A stretch of DNA of 64,000 bases from UBA5704 sp036264355 (GTDB lineage: Bacteria > Acidobacteriota > Thermoanaerobaculia > Multivoradales > UBA5704). Below are positions 34,698 through 42,611 of the stretch, in pieces. The notes under the pieces were generated by a model. That model saw only the letters and a program-made list of their open reading frames with translations, had not been told where the DNA came from and did no database searches. The position numbers were made by a program, and so were the translations under genes. The stretch covers positions 50,497 to 114,496 of the forward strand of contig DATARD010000050.1 in the NCBI GenBank assembly GCA_036264355.1, read 5' to 3'. Numbering within the stretch: the stretch's first letter is position 1; every line of letters starts with the position of its first letter.

Positions 34698-35078
34698 ATG
34701 GCTCCGACGCGTGCAAACGGCAAGATCTGCTACCTGGAGATTCCTACGACCGACATTCTCCGATCGGTCCATTTCTATCAGACAGTGTTCGGGTGGCAGG
34801 TCAGGCAGCGCGGTGACGGAGCGACGGCTTTCGATGATGGCGTCGGCGAAGTGAGCGGCGCCTGGGTGACCGGCCGGCCCTCCTCTGCCGTTCCGGGCCT
34901 CCTGCTTTACATCATGGTGGACAGCGTTTCCGCGACCGTCGAAGCGGTCGTCGCACACGGTGGCCGGATCGTTCAGCCGCTGGGCGTGGACGCCCCGGAA
35001 TTGACCGCACGCTTCGCCGATCCGGATGGAAACGTGCTCGGGCTTTATCAGGAGCCCAAAGACTCCGGCGCCGGTTGA
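34698..35078 (+). CDS. VOC-family (glyoxalase/bleomycin-resistance-like) protein
   Basis: A 126-residue vicinal-oxygen-chelate fold protein with paired beta-alpha-beta units: ICYLEIPTTDILRSVHFYQTVFGW, then LLLYIMVDSVSATVEAVVAHGGRIV and ARFADPDGNVLGLYQ. In this sub-family the DPDGN turn ends in a metal-ligand or structural Glu/Gln position. The substrate cannot be predicted. AAGGAGG 7 bases upstream sets the ATG at 34698. The gene ends 31 bp inside the 3' end of the convergent zinc-finger/TPR gene. Confidence 0.88.
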   Translation: MAPTRANGKICYLEIPTTDILRSVHFYQTVFGWQVRQRGDGATAFDDGVGEVSGAWVTGRPSSAVPGLLLYIMVDSVSATVEAVVAHGGRIVQPLGVDAPELTARFADPDGNVLGLYQEPKDSGAG

Positions 35079-36352
35079 CCGAGTGACGTCCCGCCCCAGA
35101 AGCTTGCCCCCCCACGGCTGGCGCGGCGGAGGAGGACGAACTGGGTGAGGACGTTCTTGTCGACTTCAAGATCGCGAAGAACAGGCAGGACCTCGGCGAT
35201 CAGAGATCGCACGCGATCGCGGTGGCCGAGGAGCAGATGGCCCTGGGCGATCTCCAGCACGATCAATGCTGCGTCGTAGACCATGCCGTGCTCGCGGTAG
35301 GCCTCACGAGCCTTCTCGAGCAGCCGGATGCCGGCGGGGATCACTCCCTGAGCAATGAGGAGCTTCCCTTCGAGCCACTTTTCCCTCAGGCGCAGAAGAG
35401 GATCACCGATCTGCTCGTAGAGAAACCTCAGCTCGATCCATTTGAGCGATGCGTCCTCGATCTGCCCGGCGTCGATCTGGGATGACACGACGGCATGGCA
35501 GGCAGCCAGGGTCAGCCGCGGATCCCTTTCTCCCTCGACCTTCGGAATCGCCTCGAAGAGCAAGGCGAGGGCTCCTTCGGGATCACCGGTCGAAAGCGTC
35601 GCGATCGCTTGACTGATCAAGACCCGGGCGAGATCATGGCGCTTTCCCTGGTCGCGGTAGATCTCCACGGACTCTTCGTAGGTGCGGATCGCCGCTTCGT
35701 ACCGGCACTGCCACGTGCGCAGGGCTCCCAACTGCTCGCGAAGGAGTGCACGCAAGAGGGGGGCTCCGGTGCCTCTCTTGAGCGCTCCCAACGCAGTCTG
35801 TATCGCCTGTTCAGCGCTGCCGAGGTCTCCCATGACACGCAGCGCGCTGCAGAGCTGGGAGAAGCAGAGGGCACGCAGATCGGCGAATTCTGCCGTCTCG
35901 ACAGGCTGTGCCGATTGCAGCCGCTCCGCGATCGCCGCGCCCAGCCGCGCCGCATGCAGCATGGAGTGCGGGTCCTGGTAGCGCAGCGTGTAACTGCGCT
36001 CCGCCAGGAGATGAGCCAGGCTCGCCGAAAGGTAGCGCCGGCTGTTGCGCGCCAGGATCTCCTGCCGTGGCTTCGGCTGGGCGTCGAGCTCGGCCAGGAG
36101 GAGCTTGGCCGCCGCATCGAAAGGCATCTGCGATCCGCCGGGGGCGTGGGGCGGGGAGGATTCCAGACGGGCGAAGACGACGTCATAGGCATCCGCCGGA
36201 ACCTGCGGAACCAGCAGCTCGCGCATCCGCCGTGCGCAGGAGCGGCAACCGGGCAGCAGATGGAGGGTGACCTGGCGCCCTTCGGCACGGGAGGCGGTAC
36301 CGGAGACGAAGCGCCGCAGGATGTCGTCAGATGGATGAGTCTCGGAGCTCAT
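35048..36352 (-). CDS. Zinc-finger (anti-sigma-like) protein with TPR domain
   Basis: A 434-residue protein. Residues ~1-45 resemble the zinc-binding anti-sigma fold: SDDILRRFVSGTAS, then HLLPGCRSCARRM with an H-x-x-x-C-x-x-C arrangement. The rest is helical with TPR-like pairs (LCFSQLCSALRVMGDLGSAEQAI, RYEAAIRTYEESVEIYRDQG, ISQAIATLSTGDPEGALALLFEA). No transmembrane helix is evident. It resembles regulatory proteins that sit near sigma factors or kinases in Acidobacteriota, but no sigma factor is adjacent. A TATAAT lies on the minus strand at 36392-36387, 35 bases before the start. Confidence 0.8.
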   Translation of the reverse strand: MSSETHPSDDILRRFVSGTASRAEGRQVTLHLLPGCRSCARRMRELLVPQVPADAYDVVFARLESSPPHAPGGSQMPFDAAAKLLLAELDAQPKPRQEILARNSRRYLSASLAHLLAERSYTLRYQDPHSMLHAARLGAAIAERLQSAQPVETAEFADLRALCFSQLCSALRVMGDLGSAEQAIQTALGALKRGTGAPLLRALLREQLGALRTWQCRYEAAIRTYEESVEIYRDQGKRHDLARVLISQAIATLSTGDPEGALALLFEAIPKVEGERDPRLTLAACHAVVSSQIDAGQIEDASLKWIELRFLYEQIGDPLLRLREKWLEGKLLIAQGVIPAGIRLLEKAREAYREHGMVYDAALIVLEIAQGHLLLGHRDRVRSLIAEVLPVLRDLEVDKNVLTQFVLLRRASRGGASFWGGTSLGQPAPESLGS

Positions 36353-36386
36353 GGGAAAGCCTGCCCATGGGTCGACGTCCCCTCCT

Positions 36387-36392
36387 ATTATA
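36387..36392 (-). promoter_or_regulatory. Candidate -10 box for the zinc-finger/TPR gene
   Basis: Minus-strand TATAAT upstream of the ATG at 36352. No good -35 hexamer is seen at 16-18 bp spacing. Confidence 0.35.
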
Positions 36393-36543
36393 GGCCATCA
36401 ATCGCTGTTATTTCTCAGATACCTTGTCAGGCGGGTTGCCTCTACCTTCACCCCGCCGGGTAGGCCCTCACCGCCCGGCGGCGTGTGGCATCTGGCGCGC
36501 GATATCGAGACAATGCCGGCAGACGAGACGAAGGAGGTTCGCC

Positions 36544-36744
36544 ATGGAATGGACGGTTACTGGCAACGGCGGCGGCTCCGGACCGGTCAGCCCGGTCGTC
36601 AATGAGATGCTCCTGCATGATGTTTATGACCTGCCGCTCGAAGTGCTGCGCAGCACGCGGCGGGATCTTCATAACGGGAAGGAACAACCGTCATGCCGGA
36701 CGTCCGCCCAACTGGCTGGCCCGCCAGGCGGCGATCAACTATGA
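36544..36744 (+). CDS. Short hypothetical ORF with strong ribosome binding site
   Basis: A 66-codon frame starting MEWTVTGNGGGSGPVSPVVNE. It deserves notice because AAGGAGG lies 6 bases before the ATG, the best ribosome binding site in this stretch. Its last ~20 codons overlap the start of the decayed acetyl-CoA synthetase in another frame, so the original 3' end may have been lost. No family is recognised. Confidence 0.4.
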   Translation: MEWTVTGNGGGSGPVSPVVNEMLLHDVYDLPLEVLRSTRRDLHNGKEQPSCRTSAQLAGPPGGDQL

Positions 36745-37219
36745 GACCGAGCGGGCGTGGGCGGAGACGGATCCCCAGGGATTTTGGGACGAAAAGGCGC
36801 GCGAGATCGAATGGATGGAGCCCTCTGCCGACCTTCGAGGCGCGGCCTTCGCCGTGCTCGGCCGCGCCGACGACGTGATGAACATCGCCGGCCACCGCAT
36901 CGGCACCGCGGACGTCGAGAGCTCGCTGCTGCGCCATCCGGCGGTGGCCGAGAGCGCCGTGGTCGGCCTGCCCGATCCGCTCATGGGCGAACGGATCAAG
37001 GCGTTCGTCGTCCTCCGCGCCGGCTATCAGGACGGTCCGGGCCTGCGCGCCAGTCTGAAAGACCACGTGCGCGAAGACCTCGGCCCGATCGCGCAGCCGA
37101 GCGAGATCGAGTTGCGGACCGCGCTGCCCAAGACGCGTTCGGGCAAGATCGTGCGCCGTCTGCTCAAGGCGCAGGAGATGGGGGACGATCCGGGAGACCT
37201 TTCGACGCTGGCGGACTGA
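36693..37219 (+). pseudogene. acs: Acetyl-CoA synthetase, internally deleted remnant
   Basis: Two ends of an AMP-forming acetyl-CoA synthetase are joined. The N-terminal end reads INYETERAWAETDPQGFWDEKAREIEW, the ACAS_N-type opening. Directly after ADLRGAAF comes the C-terminal domain: VLGRADDVMNIAGHRIGTADVESSLL, HPAVAESAVVGLPD, and LPKTRSGKIVRRLL with the acetylatable lysine motif. About 450 residues are gone, including the whole ATP-binding core (YTSGSTG-type motifs). The likely original ATG at 36693 is one base out of frame with the rest, so there is probably a frameshift near codon 6 too. It cannot make an active enzyme. Confidence 0.8.
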
Positions 37220-37273
37220 CGGTACCCGATCGCCGTGCGGGAGACTCATCGCTCTTCAACCCTGGAGGAGCCG

Positions 37274-37789
37274 ATGCGTCCAAGGAAATCCCATTTTGCT
37301 CTCGCCGGTCTGCTGGTTGTCGGTCTCGCTGCGACGGCCGTGTCTTCCCAGCCGCCATCCGCCCCACCTCCCGGCACGGCGCCGCGGGGCGGCGGTGGCG
37401 GCGGTCCGGTTGCCGAGCTGCGGAAGCAGATCGCGGGGAAAGAGAAGCAGCCGGCGGAAACCGTGTTCAAGAACATCCAGAGCCTCAAGGGTGTACCGGC
37501 CGAGGAGCTCCTGTCCATCATGGACAACGGCTTCCGCCCCGCGCTCGGCGTCAAGTGCTCGTTCTGCCACGACCCGCAGAACTGGGCGAGCGACGACAAG
37601 GACGAGAAGAAGGTGGCGCGCCAGATGATGCAGATGAACCACGACATCAACGAGAAGTACCTCAAGACGATGAAGGGACTGGACAGCGAGAAGCCGATGG
37701 TGAGCTGCGCCACCTGCCATCGCGGCGAGCAGAAGCCGGCGCTCAGCATGGAGAAGAAGGGCGACAAGGCACCGGCCGAAAAGCACTGA
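37274..37789 (+). CDS. Di-haem c-type cytochrome, photosynthetic-reaction-centre-cytochrome-like
   Basis: A 171-residue exported electron carrier. A signal peptide (FALAGLLVVGLAATAVSS) is followed by a Gly-rich linker. Haem-binding motifs are CSFCH at 95-99 and CATCH at 145-149, each in a helix with upstream Met residues (MDNGF, MMQMNHD) that could be axial ligands. The GVKCSFCHD context and the length match small proteins related to the reaction-centre cytochrome subunit found in non-phototrophic Acidobacteriota. The redox partner is unknown. GGAGGAG a few bases before the ATG supports this start over one at 37235. Confidence 0.85.
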   Translation: MRPRKSHFALAGLLVVGLAATAVSSQPPSAPPPGTAPRGGGGGGPVAELRKQIAGKEKQPAETVFKNIQSLKGVPAEELLSIMDNGFRPALGVKCSFCHDPQNWASDDKDEKKVARQMMQMNHDINEKYLKTMKGLDSEKPMVSCATCHRGEQKPALSMEKKGDKAPAEKH

Positions 37790-37796
37790 CGGCCCC

Positions 37797-37827
37797 CCTC
37801 ACCCCCGACCGAGGGACGGGGGTGAGG
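37797..37827. repeat. Inverted repeat (11-bp stem, 9-base loop)
   Basis: CCTCACCCCCG and its exact complement CGGGGGTGAGG flank ACCGAGGGA just after the cytochrome gene. No T-run follows on either strand, so it is not a classical intrinsic terminator. It resembles other C-rich hairpins at 40238 and 52374. Confidence 0.7.
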
Positions 37828-37872
37828 AGGTGATACCATCGACCCCGGCGCGCCCTCGCGCGCGCGTTCCTT

Positions 37873-37905
37873 CTGAGTCAACCTGAGTCAACGAGCTGAG
37901 TCAAC
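37873..37905. repeat. Three direct copies of CTGAGTCAAC before mrp
   Basis: CTGAGTCAAC occurs at 37873, 37883 and 37896, ending 24 bases before the mrp start codon. This could be a regulator binding array or a slippage product. Confidence 0.6.
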
Positions 37906-37929
37906 GAGCCATCAACGAGGTAGAGCGTC

Positions 37930-39024
37930 ATGGCAGACAATTTTGAATCCTCGGTGTGGGAGGCCTTGAAGACGGTCAAGTTCCCCGGCATGAGCCGGGA
38001 CATCGTCTCCTTCGGCTTCGTCAGCCGGGTGAACGCTTGCGCGGGCGTGGTGGCCGTGGACCTGCAGATGGCGACCGGCAATCCGGCCGCCGCCGACAAG
38101 GTCAGAGAGGACGTCGAGCGGGCCGTGCGCACGGTGCCCGACGTCAAAGAGGTCAAGGTCAACCTGAACGTCAGCAAGCCGGCGGCCACCCGCGAGGAGT
38201 CCGCCCAGCGCGCCATCGCCCAGGACTCGACCCTCATCCCCGAGGTGCGGCACGTGGTGGCGGTGGCGAGCGGCAAGGGCGGCGTCGGCAAGTCGACCGT
38301 CGCCGCCAACCTCGCGGTGATGCTCGGCAAGCTCGGCTACAAGGTGGGGCTGCTCGACTCCGACATCTACGGTCCCTCGGTGCCGATGATGTTCGGCATC
38401 AACGAAAAGCCGCGCCTCGACGGCAACCGCATCATCCCGTTCCAGAAGTACGGCATCAAGATCATGTCCCTCGGCTTCATCCTGGAGACCGACACGCCGG
38501 TGATCTGGCGCGGCCCGATGGTGATGCGCGCCATCGAGCAGATGCTGGGCGACGTGATCTGGGGCGAGCTCGACTACATGATCCTCGACCTGCCGCCGGG
38601 CACCGGCGACGCGCAGCTCACGGTGACCCAGAAAGTGCCGCTCGCCGGCGCGGTGATCGTCACCACGCCGCAGAAGGTGGCGCTGATCGACGCCCGCAAG
38701 GGTCTCGCCATGTTCAAGAAGGTCAACGTGCCGGTGATCGGCATCATCGAGAACATGTCCACCTTCGTCTGCCCGCACTGCGGCGAGACGACCGACATCT
38801 TCAAGAAGGACGGCGGCAAGCGCACCGCCGAGCTCCTGGAGACCGAGTTCCTCGGCGCCATCCCGCTCGATCCGCAGATCGTCCTCGGCGGCGACTCCGG
38901 CGTGCCGATCGTGGTCTCCCATCCCGACGGGGCGCACAGCATGGCCTTCCGGCACGTCGCCGAGGCGGTCGTCGCCGAAGTCGCGCGGCAGGACGAAATG
39001 AAGCCGCGCCTCTCCATCGTCTAG
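37930..39024 (+). CDS. apbC: Mrp/ApbC-type P-loop ATPase, iron-sulfur cluster carrier
   Basis: A 364-residue cytosolic protein. Residues ~1-90 form a MIP18/DUF59-like domain, then a MinD-type P-loop ATPase with the deviant Walker A SGKGGVGKST at 114-123, a Walker B region (YMILDLPPGTGDAQLT) and CPHC at 281-284. The CxxC of a dimer binds a bridging 4Fe-4S cluster that is passed to target apoproteins in an ATP-dependent way. All motifs are intact and the length is normal. GAGG upstream of the ATG supports the start. Confidence 0.95.
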   Translation: MADNFESSVWEALKTVKFPGMSRDIVSFGFVSRVNACAGVVAVDLQMATGNPAAADKVREDVERAVRTVPDVKEVKVNLNVSKPAATREESAQRAIAQDSTLIPEVRHVVAVASGKGGVGKSTVAANLAVMLGKLGYKVGLLDSDIYGPSVPMMFGINEKPRLDGNRIIPFQKYGIKIMSLGFILETDTPVIWRGPMVMRAIEQMLGDVIWGELDYMILDLPPGTGDAQLTVTQKVPLAGAVIVTTPQKVALIDARKGLAMFKKVNVPVIGIIENMSTFVCPHCGETTDIFKKDGGKRTAELLETEFLGAIPLDPQIVLGGDSGVPIVVSHPDGAHSMAFRHVAEAVVAEVARQDEMKPRLSIV

Positions 39025-39054
39025 CCGCTTGATCGATCGATCTGATTGACCTGC

Positions 39055-39741
39055 GTGCGCGTCGCTCTCCTCGCGGATTCCCACCTGAGCGGTCCCGGCG
39101 GTCCGGCCGGGCCGCTCGTGGAGCAGCTCCGGGCGCTCCCCGCCCAGGGCTGCGACCGCCTCATCCTGCTGGGCGACGTCTTCCAGTCCTGGATCGGCGC
39201 CCGCCGCTTCGAGACCGAGGACATCCGCGCCGTCATGGCGGCGCTGCACGAGCTGCGGGCGGGCGGCCTGCGCATCGACTACGTCGAGGGGAACCGCGAC
39301 TTCTTCCTCAAGGACAGCGTCTACTCCGCCGCCTTCGCCGGCGTGGTGCTGGAGACCTCGTTCACCGTCGACGGCGTGCGCTACCTGGCGGTGCACGGCG
39401 ACGGGCTCAACGACCGCGACTGGAAGTACCGATTCTGGCGCTGGCTGTCGAAAAGCCGGCCGGTGCGCTTCCTGGTCTTCCACATCCCGGAGCGCCTCGC
39501 CCACCGGCTGGTGCACGGCACCGAGCAGCGCCTCTCGCAGACCAACTTCAAGCACCGCGCCGCGCTGCCCGAAGAGGCGATCCGCCGCTACGCCGAGCGG
39601 CGGCTGGCGGAAGGCTACGACGTGCTCCTCCTCGGCCATTTCCACGAGCCGCGCACCTGGACCGTCCGGGGAGGCGAGGTGCGTCTGCTCGACGCCTGGT
39701 TCCGCAGCCGCCACATCGAGTGGATTTCTACTGGAAATTAA
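39055..39741 (+). CDS. UDP-2,3-diacylglucosamine diphosphatase-like metallophosphoesterase
   Basis: A 228-residue calcineurin-like phosphoesterase. Metal-binding motifs in order: LLADSHLSG (D-x-H), LLGDVFQSW (G-D), EGNRDFF (G-N-R-D), AVHGDGLND (H-G-D) and LGHFHEP (G-H-x-H). The insertion with RLSQTNFKHR and the WKYRFWRWL helix fit the LpxH branch, which removes UMP from UDP-diacylglucosamine in lipid A synthesis, but a generic LpxH-like role is equally possible. I prefer the GTG at 39055, which opens right on the first beta strand; a TTG at 39046 is the alternative. It starts 30 bp after mrp. Confidence 0.83.
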   Translation: MRVALLADSHLSGPGGPAGPLVEQLRALPAQGCDRLILLGDVFQSWIGARRFETEDIRAVMAALHELRAGGLRIDYVEGNRDFFLKDSVYSAAFAGVVLETSFTVDGVRYLAVHGDGLNDRDWKYRFWRWLSKSRPVRFLVFHIPERLAHRLVHGTEQRLSQTNFKHRAALPEEAIRRYAERRLAEGYDVLLLGHFHEPRTWTVRGGEVRLLDAWFRSRHIEWISTGN

Positions 39742-39768
39742 AAGGGGAGAGGCCAGAGACCTCTCCCC
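39738..39768 (-). terminator. Intrinsic terminator for the leftward small gene
   Basis: GGGGAGAGG (39744-39752) pairs with CCTCTCCCC (39760-39768) around a 7-base loop. On the minus strand the hairpin is followed by TTTTAATTT, as expected for a Rho-independent terminator of the gene ending at 39813. It also abuts the stop of the rightward phosphoesterase gene and may act in both directions. Confidence 0.7.
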
Positions 39769-39812
39769 CGGGTCGTGCTCCGAACCGCTGGCGCGGCGCG
39801 GAGGAGTGCCGG

Positions 39813-40037
39813 TCAGGAAACCCAGCGCTGCTCCCGGTACAGGAAAACCATTCGCTCCTGCTCAAAGGTGTCGAAGAATTCCTCCCAACTGATGCTCTCG
39901 AGGTCCTCTCCGTCCGGTTCCCCGGGAAAATCTATACGCAACGCAGCCTCGCAGCCGACCACCCTCGCGGGCTTCCCACCGTTTTCCTCTGCCCACCTGC
40001 GGATTTCACTGTGGTCCGTGGTGCTCCTGTTGTCCAC
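39813..40037 (-). CDS. Small conserved hypothetical protein
   Basis: A 74-residue acidic cytosolic protein: HSEIRRWAEENGGKPARVVG, LRIDFPGEPDG, then SISWEEFFDTFEQERMVFLY. I recognise this as a small family with a fixed I-x-x-W-A-E-x-x-G-G-x-P-A start and a closing W-E-E-F-F block; its function is unknown. The GTG at 40037 has an A/G-rich ribosome binding site (AAAGGGGG). An ATG 34 codons upstream is possible but its extra residues are not family-like. A terminator follows. Confidence 0.7.
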   Translation of the reverse strand: MDNRSTTDHSEIRRWAEENGGKPARVVGCEAALRIDFPGEPDGEDLESISWEEFFDTFEQERMVFLYREQRWVS

Positions 40038-40237
40038 TGGGGCCCCCTTTCTGGACGTTTCAGCCGTTGTCGTTACCCCTCCATTCGGTTGCTGAACTTG
40101 GCCCGTCCGCTGTGACGAGTCGCCTGATGCTTGAAACACATAGCAGGGTCCAAAACTTCCGGCGACTTTGCCCGAAGCTCTCCACTCGTCCGCTCATACG
40201 AAGCAGGATGCAAAAGCGTCTATGCCTTGACGCCTTC

Positions 40238-40269
40238 CCCTCTCCCGCCGGGGCGCGGGCGGGAGAGGG
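40238..40269. repeat. Inverted repeat (12-bp stem, 8-base loop)
   Basis: CCCTCTCCCGCC and its exact complement GGCGGGAGAGGG lie just downstream of the leftward DUF892 gene. There is no T-run. It is similar in style to the large inverted repeat at 52374-52517. Confidence 0.7.
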
Positions 40270-40297
40270 CAGGACGGGTTGAGTAGGACTGCCGCTA

Positions 40298-40795
40298 TCA
40301 GGCGCCGACCATCGCGTCTTGGTTGATGTGGGTCTCCGCGAGATCGGTGAGCTTCTCGTCGGTCTCCTGTTCCTCGTTGAGCGTCTTCTCGAGCAGGGTG
40401 ACGTGCTGGTCATAGCCGAGGAGCTCGGCATAGGTGCGCACCGTGCCATAGACGGCGATCTCGTAGTGCTCCACCCGCTGTGCGGCGGCGATGAGGCCAG
40501 CGTCGCGCGCCGCGTCCTCGCCCTTCATCTTGGCCATCTCACCGCCCTCCTTGATCAGCCCCTTCATCCCCTCGCAGGTCTCTCCCTTGCCGGCCTCACC
40601 CAGATCCTTGAAAATCTTCTCCAACCGCGTGACGTGTTCCTGGGTCTGCTTCAGATGGTCCTTGAACCCCTTCTTGAGGTCCGGAGACGTCGCCGCCTCG
40701 GCCATCTTCGGCAGCGCGTCGACGAGCTGCGTCTCGGCGCTGTAGAGGTCCTTGAGCTGCTCCAGGTAGAGGTCTTTGAGAGATTCCAATTTCAT
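40298..40795 (-). CDS. Ferritin-like DUF892 protein (YciE/YciF family)
   Basis: A 165-residue four-helix protein: LKDLYLEQLKDLYSAETQLVDALPKM, FKDHLKQTQEHVTRLEKIF, AAQRVEHYEIAVYGTVRTYAELLG, LLEKTLNEEQETDEKL. Conserved Glu and His residues (E in YSAETQ, EHV, EHYE, NEEQ) could form a di-iron site. Relatives are stress-induced, but their activity is unclear. AAGGAG 6 bases before the ATG at 40795 fixes the start; upstream in-frame codons are not family-like. Confidence 0.92.
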   Translation of the reverse strand: MKLESLKDLYLEQLKDLYSAETQLVDALPKMAEAATSPDLKKGFKDHLKQTQEHVTRLEKIFKDLGEAGKGETCEGMKGLIKEGGEMAKMKGEDAARDAGLIAAAQRVEHYEIAVYGTVRTYAELLGYDQHVTLLEKTLNEEQETDEKLTDLAETHINQDAMVGA

Positions 40796-40909
40796 GTTGC
40801 ACTCCTTGTGGGTCTTACCGGGTTGTTGCTGCATCCCGCCCGCGTGCCCGCCGGGCAGGCCCTTGTGCCGGAGAGATGCACCCGCAAGATCCGTGCCGAT
40901 GCGACAAGC

Positions 40910-41752
40910 TCACTGCGAAGCGCCGGAGAATTTGGCGTGGCCATACTTGAGCAGAGCCACGAAGACGACCGATCCGGCGACGTTGCCCGCCGTCGTCAGG
41001 GAGAGAAAACGGAAAAAATCGGCCATCGACACGCCCTGCCCCGCGAACACGCCCGCCAGCACCTCTGTCGTGCCGACCACACAGTGTTGAAGATGCAGCA
41101 GTCCGATCGACGTCGTGACGAGCCAGACCAGGAAAATTTGACCGATCGTATCCCGCGAAGCGGCCACCAGCCAGGTGATGAGCCCCATCAGCCACCCGGC
41201 GAGCACCGCGCTGGTCAGGATCACCCACATCGGATGATCGACGATGCCATGGGCGATCTTACCGAAAGCGAACGGCTGCACGATCCCCAGGGCCGGACCG
41301 ACCAGCACCGCGATTCCGGCGAAGATCGCGGCGCCGGCCAGGTTGGACACATAGATGAGCCCCCACAGCCGGCCGAGCTGGCGCACCGTCGCGCGGCCGT
41401 CCAGAACCGGCAGCACGGCCAGAGTCGTATGCTCCGTGAACAGCTCCGAGCGGCCGAGCACCACGAAGATGAACCCCACCGAATACATCGTGGCCACCAG
41501 GACCTCGCTCACCACCTCGGGAACCCGCCCCGCCGTGAGAGTCGTCATCACCGCCATCAGAAGGAGGGAGAAGCTGACATCGAGCCCTGCCGAAAGGCCA
41601 GACAGAAGCAACCCCCGGCTCGGCCGTTCGAGCTCCGTCAGCCCCGTCTGGATCTCCGCCGCCAGGATCTCCTGATACCCCTTCTGCGGCTCCCCCTCCT
41701 CCGCCTCCTCCGCCTGCGAGCTCCCGGGCTGCTGCCTCACGTCGTCGGCCAT
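40910..41752 (-). CDS. Formate/nitrite transporter (FNT) family channel
   Basis: A 280-residue inner-membrane protein with six hydrophobic segments. An acidic, Gln-rich N-terminal tail (~1-30) precedes PSRGLLLSGLSAGLDVSFSLL. The FNT features LGRSELFTEHTTLAVLPVL, YVSNLAGAAIFA and the LHLQHCVVGTTEVLAGV block are present. FNT proteins are pentameric channels for formate, nitrite, hydrosulfide or similar anions; this tail-bearing type resembles YfdC, whose substrate is unclear. GGAGG lies 9 bases before the ATG. The first ~40 codons are duplicated at 42612-42710. Confidence 0.9.
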   Translation of the reverse strand: MADDVRQQPGSSQAEEAEEGEPQKGYQEILAAEIQTGLTELERPSRGLLLSGLSAGLDVSFSLLLMAVMTTLTAGRVPEVVSEVLVATMYSVGFIFVVLGRSELFTEHTTLAVLPVLDGRATVRQLGRLWGLIYVSNLAGAAIFAGIAVLVGPALGIVQPFAFGKIAHGIVDHPMWVILTSAVLAGWLMGLITWLVAASRDTIGQIFLVWLVTTSIGLLHLQHCVVGTTEVLAGVFAGQGVSMADFFRFLSLTTAGNVAGSVVFVALLKYGHAKFSGASQ

Positions 41753-41817
41753 GGCTGGGTGCCTCCGGGAGAGGGGGGTGCAGCAAGGGGCCTGCCAGGG
41801 GAGGAGGCCGGGAAGTT

Positions 41818-42258
41818 CTAGCTCTCGGGGACTGTCGGTGGCATTGAATCTTCGATTTCTCTGATGAGAGCAGGCAAGTTGGGCCGGTCGAAGCTCATCC
41901 CGGGCGCTGGGATTCGATTGTGCTTGATGTCTGGCGGCACATGCTTATGGTGTGGATGGGTACTCTGCAGGCTGGGCTCGTTGGGGTGCGGCTGAGGATC
42001 GTACCAGTACAACTTCTCGTCATCGCGCCAGACCTCGTAGCCGTAGCCCTCGATCGACATGGGAAGACGGTCGAAGACGAGACGCTCGCGGACGACGAGC
42101 CGGATTCCGTGGTCGAAGAAGATCTCTCCTGCCACCCGGGCAAGAGAGTGACCGCGGCGGGTGAGCGCCAAGGTAGACCGACGGATAGATGCGTAGTGCT
42201 CGGGCAGGGTGTAGATGAAAAGCTCGTAGTCTTCCGGGGTGCGTAGCGGGCTCGTCAT
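41818..42258 (-). CDS. TumE-like toxin (DUF6516 family)
   Basis: A 146-residue protein: DYELFIYTLPEHYASIRRSTLAL, GEIFFDHGIRLVVRERL, GYGYEVWRDDEKLYWYDPQPHP, then HKHVPPDIKHNRIPAPGMSF. This strand order and the H-K-H-x-P-P-D-x-K-x-N-R-I-P block match the TumE/DUF6516 toxin family as I know it. The molecular target is not established to my knowledge. It overlaps the preceding antitoxin gene as ATGA. The module lies between two partial copies of the FNT gene's 5' end. Confidence 0.75.
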   Translation of the reverse strand: MTSPLRTPEDYELFIYTLPEHYASIRRSTLALTRRGHSLARVAGEIFFDHGIRLVVRERLVFDRLPMSIEGYGYEVWRDDEKLYWYDPQPHPNEPSLQSTHPHHKHVPPDIKHNRIPAPGMSFDRPNLPALIREIEDSMPPTVPES

Positions 42259-42524
42259 GCCACCACCCGAATCAAACCCTCCAGGCTTGGTGAACGACCT
42301 TGGATTCGCTGTACCTCATTCCGGTACTCAGCCTGCCGAGTCAGCCAAGTCCGATAGACGCTCGCCCACTCGCTGAAATCGAGGACCCAGGCGTCGTCTT
42401 CCGGCTCCTCGCCGCTTGTATATGCGGCATAAAAGGTCTCGGAGCGCAGGCCGTACTTGCGCTCAAATTCCAGCAGCTCCTCTTCGAGAGCATGAATGTC
42501 GGTCAGGACTTCGCGGGTGCCCAT
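42255..42524 (-). CDS. TumA-like antitoxin partner
   Basis: An 89-residue acidic, helical protein (LTDIHALEEELLEFERKYGLRSETFYAAYTSGEE, then WVLDFSEWASVYRTWLTRQ). Small helical partners of this kind are encoded just before TumE-type toxins; the ATGA overlap with the toxin gene supports the assignment. A minus-strand TATAAT (42551-42546) lies 21 bases before the ATG and GGAGGAGG lies about 10 bases before it. Confidence 0.7.
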   Translation of the reverse strand: MGTREVLTDIHALEEELLEFERKYGLRSETFYAAYTSGEEPEDDAWVLDFSEWASVYRTWLTRQAEYRNEVQRIQGRSPSLEGLIRVVA

Positions 42525-42545
42525 GGGCGGCTGCCTCCTCCGCCT

Positions 42546-42551
42546 ATTATA
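42546..42551 (-). promoter_or_regulatory. Candidate -10 box for the TumA/TumE pair
   Basis: Minus-strand TATAAT 21 bases upstream of the TumA start codon. No clear -35 box. Confidence 0.35.
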
Positions 42552-42611
42552 GATGCCAGAGGCTGGAGGTACTCCAAAATGCGGGCGGCTCGGGATGTCA
42601 GGCTAGCAAGA

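Noticed and set aside
37797..37827. Intrinsic terminator after the cytochrome gene
   Set aside because: The hairpin is perfect but no T-run follows on either strand, so it is listed as an inverted repeat only.
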